DNA of 6,590 nt. Source: Puniceicoccales bacterium (GTDB lineage Bacteria > Verrucomicrobiota > Verrucomicrobiia > Opitutales > Oceanipulchritudinaceae). A model generated the notes under the pieces. It searched no databases. It was given only the letters and a program-made list of their open reading frames with translations, and had not been told where the DNA came from. The position numbers and the translations under genes are program-made. The first letter of the stretch is position 1, and each line of letters opens with the position of its first letter. This document shows, piece by piece, positions 1 through 4,965 of the stretch. The stretch covers positions 1-6,590 of the forward strand of contig JAUVDD010000095.1 in assembly GCA_030595525.1 (NCBI GenBank). Reading direction: 5' to 3'.

Positions 1-2
1 AG

Positions 3-221
3 AAATCAGGAGAAAATCCGCGGGATGAACTGGAGGATATTCTCTTGCGAGACCTGAGGGAAGCCGGCGGTTTTCTTGAATTATCCGATAATACTCCACC
101 GGAAGTAATTTACGATAGCTATAAAGTCAGCAAACGTGCCTTTAAGCGGGCATTGGGGGGGCTTTATAAAAAGCGCTCGATCGTAATCGAGGATAAGGGG
201 ATAAGACTTATCAGATCTTAA
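3..221 (+). CDS. S1-like (CvfB/YitL-type) RNA-binding protein, C-terminal end, partial
   Basis: This is the 3' end of a gene that begins before the window; 72 codons are visible, ending at TAA 219-221. The C-terminus reads GGFLELSDNTPPEVIYD, then SKRAFKRALGGLYKKR, and ends EDKGIRLIRS. This matches the winged-helix tail of CvfB/YitL-type proteins, in which tandem S1 RNA-binding domains are followed by a small helix-turn-helix-like domain with a SKKAFKKALGxLYK signature. These are cytoplasmic nucleic-acid-binding proteins, linked in Gram-positive bacteria to expression of virulence and metabolic genes; the role in this lineage is unknown. The S1 domains lie outside the window. A run of seven G bases (155-161) encodes the Gly-Gly of the signature. 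The reading is complete to the stop and shows no sign of decay. The family call rests only on this tail. Confidence 0.8.
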   Translation, partial: KSGENPRDELEDILLRDLREAGGFLELSDNTPPEVIYDSYKVSKRAFKRALGGLYKKRSIVIEDKGIRLIRS

Positions 222-368
222 CGGAGTAATATGTAGGTGACCAAGCTATGGCGAAGGCTGTTTGTTTCAGTGTGGCAGCGATGGATTACTTCCCTGAAAG
301 GGGCTCATGCAGGGAGAAAAGCTGCTGGAAGGTACGGTGCGGCAGAGTTGGTTGTAAATTCGAATATC
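222..368 (+). other. Intergenic gap with short coding-like fragments
   Basis: This stretch separates the S1-protein gene from the hydrolase gene. It contains an ATG directly followed by TAG (231-236), preceded by a GGAG at 223-226, so that mini-ORF encodes only Met. A GTG at 237 opens a frame that runs into the hydrolase, but the residues it would add are Arg- and Gly-rich, unlike a hydrolase N-terminus, and would bury the signal peptide. A second frame from ATG 248 gives the 58-residue ORF listed separately. I see no tRNA-like cloverleaf, strong hairpin or convincing -35/-10 pair. The promoter for the downstream genes may lie here but I cannot place it. Confidence 0.5.
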
Positions 369-424
369 ATGAAGAAATCGATACATATATTTATTCTAAT
401 TTTCCTGCTTTCTTCAGTTGTTGA
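248..424 (+). pseudogene. Short ORF, possible remnant of a PfkB-family sugar kinase
   Basis: A 58-codon ORF (ATG 248, TGA 422-424) overlaps the hydrolase start in another frame. Its first residues, MAKAVCFSVAAMDYFPERG, resemble the first beta strand of PfkB carbohydrate kinases of the fructoselysine-kinase type, where a hydrophobic strand is followed by a D-Y/F-P motif. The rest is Cys-rich (Cys 21, 26, 31, 36) and looks unlike any family I know. In the adjacent frame, 297-341 reads KGAHAGRKAAGRYGA, which faintly recalls the C-terminal helix of the same kinases (AAxxCxxxGAF). One reading is a kinase gene that lost its middle, leaving two ends in different frames. Alternatively it is non-coding sequence with chance similarity, or a genuine small gene. 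The resemblance was recognised by eye and is weak. Confidence 0.25.
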
Positions 425-1076
425 AGGAAGGGAAGTAGTCATTCTTTTACATGGCCTCGCCCGATCCAGTTCCTCAATGGAAAAAATGGAAAGGCAACTG
501 GTTGTAGATGGATATGCTGTGGCCAATATCAGCTACCCTTCACGGAATTTCTCCATTGAGGAACTTTCAGAGACTGTCCGTGAACAAATCCGCTTTAAAG
601 ATCCTGATGTTGAAAAGATCCACTTTGTGACTCATTCACTGGGAGGGATTTTGGTCCGTTACATCCAACAGTACTTCCCGGTAGAAAGAATTGGAAGGGT
701 TGTGATGTTGAGTCCACCTAATCAAGGCAGTGAGGTTGTTGATGCCTTGTCAGATATTTACCTGTTCAAGGCGATAAACGGACCAGCCGGTGAACAACTG
801 GGAACGAAGGATGGAAACCTGGTACCCGCATTGGAGAAAGTCGATTTTGAGTTGGGTATCATAACCGGTGATCGCAGCATAAATTGGATACAGTCGATTT
901 TTATGATTCCAGGAAAGGATGACGGAAAAGTATCCATAGAACGGGCCAAGGTAGACGGCATGAAAGCGTTCAAAGTGGTGCATGCCACACATCCCTTTAT
1001 CATGAAACGCTCCTCTGTTATTCGTGATGTAATCGAGTTTCTTCGCACGGGGGATTTTACAGAAGAGAAATATTAG
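369..1076 (+). CDS. Exported alpha/beta hydrolase (lipase/esterase-like)
   Basis: Predicted serine hydrolase of 235 residues, probably cleaving carboxyl esters or lipids outside the cytoplasm; the substrate is unknown. I place the start at ATG 369 because it opens directly into a basic-hydrophobic signal peptide (MKKSIHIFILIFLLSS, cleavage near residue 20). An in-frame GTG at 237 would add 44 implausible residues. The alpha/beta-hydrolase order is intact: a strand ending in the oxyanion HG (28-29), the nucleophile elbow THSLGG with Ser90, a conserved SPPNQGSEVVD segment (115-125), PGKDDGKVSIE (181-191) carrying the likely catalytic Asp184 or Asp185, and HATHPFIM (205-212) with the likely catalytic His208. 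Length and motifs fit a common bacterial family annotated as alpha/beta hydrolase or lipase. There is no Shine-Dalgarno upstream. It may be the first gene of the downstream run, 58 bases before the next start. Confidence 0.85.
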   Translation: MKKSIHIFILIFLLSSVVEGREVVILLHGLARSSSSMEKMERQLVVDGYAVANISYPSRNFSIEELSETVREQIRFKDPDVEKIHFVTHSLGGILVRYIQQYFPVERIGRVVMLSPPNQGSEVVDALSDIYLFKAINGPAGEQLGTKDGNLVPALEKVDFELGIITGDRSINWIQSIFMIPGKDDGKVSIERAKVDGMKAFKVVHATHPFIMKRSSVIRDVIEFLRTGDFTEEKY

Positions 1077-1134
1077 GAAGTGGGATGAACCGGAGAATGT
1101 TGACCAGATCGGGAAAATCCTTTGAATCAATAAC

Positions 1135-1521
1135 ATGTACGAGCGACCTGAGGAAGTATTGAACGACTGGTTGGGCTATGTGAATTCCGGAGACTTGGAA
1201 GGCGTCCTTTCACTTTATAGTAATGACGCAGTTCTACTTCCCACTTTTTCGAGTGAAACCAGGAATAGCCTGGAAAGTATCCGAGGGTATTTTGTTATGG
1301 TTTCCTCGAATAATGAAGGGGCGAAAGTAGAACTCATTCCGGGCACTTTGGTTATCCAGGACATTTCTGAAAAAGTATTTTCCCTAAGCGGATTATATTC
1401 ATGGGAAATTATCACCGAAGGCGTGGAAAGGAAAGCTATGGCACGCTTTACCTATACGGTCGACATCAGGTCAAGTTCACCCATCAAGCATCACCATTCC
1501 TCGTTGGTACCTGAAGAGTGA
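1135..1521 (+). CDS. SnoaL/CaMKII-association-domain-like (DUF4440-type) small protein
   Basis: A 128-residue protein with no signal peptide or membrane segment, predicted cytoplasmic. The opening EEVLNDWLGYVNSGDLEGVL with LYSNDAVLLPTF (residues 28-39) is the usual start of the NTF2-like cone fold: a helix pair followed by the first strand. The end, ARFTYTVDI then IKHHHSSLVPEE, matches the last strands of the calcium/calmodulin-kinase association-domain family, which usually ends in HHSS.MP. These domains form dimers or larger rings around a pocket; some are enzymes (SnoaL cyclases, ketosteroid isomerase relatives), others bind ligands. No catalytic role can be assigned. The turn before the HHHSS strand (RSSSP) lacks the usual DGxW, a small deviation. 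ATG 1135 is chosen because an in-frame stop lies at 1123-1125. The next gene begins 10 bases after its stop, so the two are probably cotranscribed. Confidence 0.7.
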   Translation: MYERPEEVLNDWLGYVNSGDLEGVLSLYSNDAVLLPTFSSETRNSLESIRGYFVMVSSNNEGAKVELIPGTLVIQDISEKVFSLSGLYSWEIITEGVERKAMARFTYTVDIRSSSPIKHHHSSLVPEE

Positions 1522-1531
1522 TTAGATTAAT

Positions 1532-2008
1532 ATGAATATTTACATACGGGTACTTGTGTGTGTTTCCCTGTTCCTTAGCGGGTGTGTGAAATCGCCAGAG
1601 ATAAAGGACTTTAGCAGCGATGGTTGTTCGTTGTTTCCCGATCGGTCAATCATCAATGAGGATGACTGGTGTGCATGTTGTTTCGAACACGACATTGCCT
1701 ACTGGAGGGGGGGTACAAAAGAGGAGAGACTTGCCGCAGATGTTGCCTTGCGGGAGTGCATTTTGGAGAAAACCGGAAATGAGGAATTGGCGGACATGAT
1801 GTTTACAGGTGTCCGCGTTGGAGGCAGTCCGTATTTCTATAGTTGGTACCGGTGGGGATATGGATGGAGTTATGAGCGGAAATACGGATCCTTGACCAAT
1901 GATGAGCGGAAATTGGTGGATGAAAAACTGAAAAAGTATTTTGCCAGTAATCCCGAGAGTCCATGCGGGGGATCGCCAATCAAGTCAGCGAAGAGCAATC
2001 AAGGATAA
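1532..2008 (+). CDS. Lipoprotein with phospholipase A2-like domain
   Basis: A 158-residue predicted lipoprotein. Residues 1-18 form a short signal peptide ending in a lipobox, L15-S16-G17-C18, so Cys18 should be lipidated and the protein anchored in the envelope facing the periplasm or outside. The mature part starts with DGCSLFPD (30-37) and then WCACCFEHDIAYW (46-58). CCxxHDxxY is the catalytic-helix signature of secreted phospholipase A2, with His53-Asp54 as the likely catalytic base and calcium ligand. Asp70 in AADVALRECI resembles the second catalytic Asp of the family. Six Cys (32, 47, 49, 50, 76 and 144) could form disulfides. Predicted activity is hydrolysis of the sn-2 ester of phospholipids, but many bacterial proteins with this core are untested. 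A G7 tract (1707-1713) follows the active-site codons. ATG 1532 has no good Shine-Dalgarno. The stop codon lies inside the ribosome-binding region of the next gene. Confidence 0.75.
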   Translation: MNIYIRVLVCVSLFLSGCVKSPEIKDFSSDGCSLFPDRSIINEDDWCACCFEHDIAYWRGGTKEERLAADVALRECILEKTGNEELADMMFTGVRVGGSPYFYSWYRWGYGWSYERKYGSLTNDERKLVDEKLKKYFASNPESPCGGSPIKSAKSNQG

Positions 2009-2015
2009 AGCAGTG
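2001..2015 (+). promoter_or_regulatory. Shine-Dalgarno and GTG start of the PhzF gene
   Basis: AAGGA at 2001-2005 lies 7 bases before GTG 2013-2015 and overlaps the end of the lipoprotein gene, whose TAA is 2006-2008. It is the only clear Shine-Dalgarno in the window. It decides the start: the PhzF fold begins KIPYYHVDVF right after this GTG, whereas the 24 residues encoded from the upstream in-frame ATG 1941 overlap the lipoprotein gene and have no counterpart in the family. Ribosomes finishing the lipoprotein could re-initiate here, which suggests translational coupling. Confidence 0.7.
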
Positions 2016-2795
2016 AAGATACCTTACTATCATGTGGATGTGTTCACCAGCAGCCTCTTTAAGGGCAATCCGGCAGGGGTATGCATTTTGTCGGATGATT
2101 GGCTGGAAGATGATTTGATGCAGAACATTGCTGCTGAAAACAAGCATGCGGAAACGGCATTTGTTATCCAGCGAGGAGATTCCTTCGAATTGCGGTGGTT
2201 TACACCCGAGGTGGAAATGGACCTGTGTGGACACGCCACGGTTGCGCCGGCTCATGTCCTCTTTAACGAGATGGGTTATGGTGCCCACGAAATCCATTTT
2301 GAAACCAAAAGCGGTCGCGTGTCCGTATCACGATCCGGAAGTCAGCTCATTCTCGACTTCCCTTCTCGACCTCCAGCCGGGATGGATGCTCCTGACAATC
2401 TCGAATTGGTCCTTGGAGCAAAACCTGTGGAAACATTGCGTAATCGAGACTTCCTCATCGTGTTCGAAGACGAGAAAACCATTAGTGATATTAATCCGGA
2501 TTTATTTGCGATGAAACAGTGGGACTGCCTTGGCGTGATCGTTACTGCACCTGGTGACAAAGTGGATTTCATCTCACGTTTTTTTGCCCCACGGGCAGGA
2601 GTGGATGAGGATCCGGCTACCGGATCCGCGCACTGTACCTTAATTCCGTATTGGGCAAAGCGCTTGGAAAAGAAACGTCTCCACGGATTACAGATTTCCG
2701 AACGGGGAGGTGAGTTCTTTTGCCGGGATGCTGGGGATCGTGTAAAGATCGGCGGCAATGCATTGACTTATTTGCGTGGAGAATTGGAAGTTTAG
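2013..2795 (+). CDS. PhzF family isomerase/epimerase
   Basis: A complete 260-residue PhzF-family protein, near the usual family length of about 260-300. These cytoplasmic enzymes have two diaminopimelate-epimerase-like half-barrels and act without cofactors; PhzF itself isomerises dihydro-3-hydroxyanthranilate in phenazine synthesis, but most homologues have no known substrate. Visible signatures: DVFTSSLFKGNPAGV (9-23), catalytic-type Glu47 in AENKHAETAFV (41-51), RWFTPEVEMDLCGHAT (61-76) and DEDPATGSAHC (198-208), which form the walls of the active-site cleft. All key residues are present. No other phenazine genes lie nearby, so phenazine synthesis is not implied; it could act on an amino-acid-like metabolite. 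The start is GTG 2013 with an upstream AAGGA. It is packed 4 bases after the lipoprotein gene and 9 bases before the membrane-protein gene, so all three are probably cotranscribed. Confidence 0.92.
   Translation: MKIPYYHVDVFTSSLFKGNPAGVCILSDDWLEDDLMQNIAAENKHAETAFVIQRGDSFELRWFTPEVEMDLCGHATVAPAHVLFNEMGYGAHEIHFETKSGRVSVSRSGSQLILDFPSRPPAGMDAPDNLELVLGAKPVETLRNRDFLIVFEDEKTISDINPDLFAMKQWDCLGVIVTAPGDKVDFISRFFAPRAGVDEDPATGSAHCTLIPYWAKRLEKKRLHGLQISERGGEFFCRDAGDRVKIGGNALTYLRGELEV
2609..2627. repeat. Perfect 8-bp inverted repeat inside the PhzF gene
   Basis: GGATCCGG, then CTA, then CCGGATCC: an 8-base stem with a 3-base loop and two BamHI-type hexamers. It encodes the conserved EDPATGS motif of PhzF. 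A hairpin could form in the mRNA, but the codons of the catalytic motif largely explain it, and there is no T tract after it, so it is not a terminator. Confidence 0.5.
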
Positions 2796-2804
2796 CCTGA
2801 TGGT

Positions 2805-3470
2805 ATGAGCAACGAAGTATTCAAGAGAACAGAAAGCAATTCCCACGGGAACCGAATCAGCAGCAACATGTACAATCTGTTGATCGGTCTGGTCCTTTGT
2901 TGGGGATTTCTGGTCAACTGGTGGATGGTCCGAAACATCCCTGTAAGCAGGATCGCTGAAGTGCCACCGTTATTGTTCTTCATCGGGTATTTTGCCTGCT
3001 GCTTTATCGGAATTATGATTTTCACCAAATCAGATTCCCCGGCTATTAGTTTTATCGGATACAATCTGGTGGTGATCCCATTCGGATTCATCATCAATCT
3101 GGTGGTTTCCCGATACGAACCAGAATTGGTAATGAGTGCCATCAAGGTGACTGGCATGGTGACATTGGTCATGATGTTGTTCGGGACATTGTTCCCCGCA
3201 TTTTTCAGGAAAATCTATGGGGCACTGACGATTGCCTTGATCGCGGTAATTATAGTGGAGCTGGTGGCAATCTTCATCTTCAAAACCCATCCTGAGATTC
3301 TCGACTGGGCAGTGGTTATCATATTTTGCGGCTATATCGGATATGACTGGGGACGGGCCAACAGCATTCCTTGTACCGTGGACAATGCTGTCGATAGCGC
3401 CGCCGCCTTGTATATGGATATTATCAATCTGTTCCTGCGGATCCTTCGCATTATGGGACGCAGAAGATAA
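2805..3470 (+). CDS. Bax inhibitor-1 (BI-1/TMBIM)-like membrane protein
   Basis: A 221-residue multi-pass inner-membrane protein. After a polar N-terminal tail (1-21), hydrophobic segments lie at about 23-42, 54-73, 80-101, 112-133, 136-159 and 165-180, followed by an amphipathic or re-entrant C-terminal helix (201-217). The C-terminal block, with YDWGRANSI and then VDNAVDSAAALYMDIINLFL, is typical of the bacterial BI-1/YccA/YetJ family. Asp181 and Asp205 are 24 residues apart, the same spacing as the di-aspartyl pH sensor (D171/D195) of Bacillus YetJ, a pH-gated calcium leak channel. A similar pH-dependent cation leak is a reasonable inference. The tail after the last helix is short and basic (GRRR). 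No signal peptide is seen or needed. It follows the PhzF gene by 9 bases; a 38-base gap to the sulfatase may mark the end of a transcription unit. Confidence 0.8.
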   Translation: MSNEVFKRTESNSHGNRISSNMYNLLIGLVLCWGFLVNWWMVRNIPVSRIAEVPPLLFFIGYFACCFIGIMIFTKSDSPAISFIGYNLVVIPFGFIINLVVSRYEPELVMSAIKVTGMVTLVMMLFGTLFPAFFRKIYGALTIALIAVIIVELVAIFIFKTHPEILDWAVVIIFCGYIGYDWGRANSIPCTVDNAVDSAAALYMDIINLFLRILRIMGRRR

Positions 3471-3508
3471 GCCGTTTTTCTTTTAAATAAACACACTTCT
3501 TCACTGCT
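3471..3508 (+). other. Short intergenic region before the sulfatase gene
   Basis: Thirty-eight AT-rich bases, with a T-rich run (GTTTTTCTTTTAAATAAA) just after the BI-1 stop. There is no GC-rich stem in front of the T run, so I do not call an intrinsic terminator. TTAAAT/TAAATA could act as a -10 element but no matching -35 is evident. There is no Shine-Dalgarno before ATG 3509. Confidence 0.35.
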
Positions 3509-4909
3509 ATGAAAACAATCGGAATTACCCTGTTCACACTTCTTGTATCTCTATCCTGTTGGGCCGGAAAAGCCCAGCAACCCAACATCATTCTAATGAT
3601 GGCCGATGACCTTGGATATGGAGATACCGGATTTAACGGAAACGAAATCGTCAAGACGCCCAATCTGGATAAACTGGCAAAGGATGGTGTAGTTCTTCAG
3701 CACTTTTACGCGGGCGGACCCGTTTGTTCACCAACACGTGGTACTTGCCTGACGGGTCGCCACCACTTCCGTTACGGGGTTTATACCGCGAATGCCGGAC
3801 ATTTACCGGCGGAAGAAATTACTATTGCCCGTATGCTTAAGGAAAAGGGCTACACTACCGGACATTTCGGAAAATGGCATCTGGGAACACTGAGTACAAC
3901 CATGTCTTCCAAAGGTGAAAAGCGTAAACCTGCCCTGCATTTTTCTCCACCATGGGAACGCGATTATGATCAGTCGTTTGTCACTGAATCCGCTGTCACG
4001 ACATGGAACCCGGGTATAGGAAAAAGAGCAGTGAATAATCCGTTTTTTGAGAATGGTGTAGCTGTCGATCCCGAGGATGAGAGCCTCAAAGGCGGAGCTG
4101 CCCGGGTTGTTGTGGATCGTGCGGTTCCCTTTATCGAGAATGCAGTGAAAGAGGAAAAGCCCTTCCTGGCAGTGGTCTGGTTCCATGCACCGCATGAGGA
4201 CATTGAGGCAGGACCGGAGTATTTGGCCATGTATCCGGATCAAGGCGATGGAGCGCATTTCTTTGGCTGTATTACAGAACTGGATGAACAGGTAGGACGA
4301 ATTCGCCAGACACTGGACGATTTGAATGTGGCGGACAACACGCTGATTTTCTTTTGCAGTGACAATGGTCCGGAAGGAAAAGAGCCAAAGGGTAGGCGTG
4401 TCGGTGTGACAAATGGATTGCGCGGTCGCAAACGCAGCATGTACGACGGCGGTGTTCGAGTTCCTGCCATTGCCGCCTGGCCCGGTAAGATCACTCCGGG
4501 ATCAACGATCAATTCCCCGATGTCGACTCTGGATTATTTCCCTACCGTGGCGAAGGTAGTCGGATTCAAAATGCCGGATGATCGTCCAATCGACGGTCAG
4601 GATATTATGCCGATGCTGAAGGGATCAAAAGAGATTCGTCAAAAATCGATTCCCTTCCGCTACAGCAAGGGAGCCTCCCTGGTTAAAGGGAAATACAAAC
4701 TGGTTTTGCCGGAGAACGAATTATACGATCTGTCTTCTGATTGGAGTGAAGCCAACGATATAGCCGATCAAAATCCTGAGATAGTGGGGTCCATGAAAAA
4801 GGAACTTCTTAAGTACCTGGCAGATTTTGAACAGAGCCACGAGGGAGTGGATTACGATGATCCATCCTTCTCTCCGACTGACAAATGGCCGAATCTGAAG
4901 TTCGATTGA
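3509..4909 (+). CDS. Exported formylglycine-dependent sulfatase (S1 family)
   Basis: A 466-residue arylsulfatase-type enzyme that removes sulfate esters, probably from a sulfated carbohydrate, in the periplasm or outside the cell. Residues 1-22 are a signal peptide (MKTIGITLFTLLVSLSCWA, likely cut near AGKA/QQ). The core starts at PNIILMMADDLGYGD (25-39) with metal ligands Asp33 and Asp34. The signature CSPTRGTCLTGRH places Cys73 as the residue converted to formylglycine (CxPxR type). GKWHLG (121-126) supplies Lys122 and His124. HAPHED (225-230) holds further active-site His. FCSDNGPEG (281-289) gives metal ligands Asp284 and Asn285, and Lys307 lies in LRGRKRSMYDGG. All catalytic positions appear intact and the length is normal. 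Cys73 requires a maturase (FGE or an anaerobic radical-SAM enzyme), which is not in the window. The substrate cannot be told from sequence alone. Its neighbours, a sugar or inositol phosphatase and a DUF1080 protein, suggest glycan catabolism. Confidence 0.95.
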   Translation: MKTIGITLFTLLVSLSCWAGKAQQPNIILMMADDLGYGDTGFNGNEIVKTPNLDKLAKDGVVLQHFYAGGPVCSPTRGTCLTGRHHFRYGVYTANAGHLPAEEITIARMLKEKGYTTGHFGKWHLGTLSTTMSSKGEKRKPALHFSPPWERDYDQSFVTESAVTTWNPGIGKRAVNNPFFENGVAVDPEDESLKGGAARVVVDRAVPFIENAVKEEKPFLAVVWFHAPHEDIEAGPEYLAMYPDQGDGAHFFGCITELDEQVGRIRQTLDDLNVADNTLIFFCSDNGPEGKEPKGRRVGVTNGLRGRKRSMYDGGVRVPAIAAWPGKITPGSTINSPMSTLDYFPTVAKVVGFKMPDDRPIDGQDIMPMLKGSKEIRQKSIPFRYSKGASLVKGKYKLVLPENELYDLSSDWSEANDIADQNPEIVGSMKKELLKYLADFEQSHEGVDYDDPSFSPTDKWPNLKFD

Positions 4910-4965
4910 GTTCTAGTCCGGATTATTCTCTTTCCCTGTGATCAGGCTTCGCTAGGTTACCAGTA
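4910..4965 (+). other. Short intergenic region between sulfatase and phosphatase genes
   Basis: Fifty-six bases with a pyrimidine-rich stretch (about 4925-4935) and no convincing hairpin or promoter. AGGT at 4954-4957, about 8 bases before ATG 4966, is at best a weak ribosome-binding site. In-frame stop TGA lies upstream at about 4939-4941, so no longer N-terminus is likely. Confidence 0.35.

Noticed and set aside
237..368. GTG 237 as the start of the hydrolase, giving a 279-residue protein
   Set aside because: The added 44 residues are Arg/Gly-rich, have no family counterpart, and would place the clear signal peptide starting at ATG 369 inside the protein.
750..1136. Minus-strand ORF of 128 codons opposite the hydrolase gene
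   Set aside because: It is antisense to a gene with clear catalytic motifs, and its translation shows no recognisable domain.
1941..2012. ATG 1941 as the start of the PhzF protein
   Set aside because: It would overlap the lipoprotein gene by 68 bases and add residues absent from the family; GTG 2013 has a good Shine-Dalgarno and fits the PhzF N-terminus.
2342..2758. Minus-strand ORF of 138 codons opposite the PhzF gene
   Set aside because: Shadow of a strongly conserved coding region; the composition (Pro/Arg/Ser-rich) is typical of antisense translation.
2013..2795. Phenazine biosynthesis cluster
   Set aside because: Only a PhzF-family homologue is present; no other phenazine gene is in the window, and most PhzF homologues are unrelated to phenazines.
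3471..3495. Intrinsic terminator after the BI-1-like gene
   Set aside because: There is a T-rich run, but no GC-rich inverted repeat directly before it.
3803..4258. Minus-strand ORF of 151 codons opposite the sulfatase gene
   Set aside because: It overlaps the conserved core of the sulfatase and has no motif of its own.
4906..4930. Promoter (TTGAGT and TATTCT) before the phosphatase gene
   Set aside because: The spacing between the two hexamers is about 12 bases, too short for a sigma-70-type promoter, and TTGAGT overlaps the sulfatase stop.
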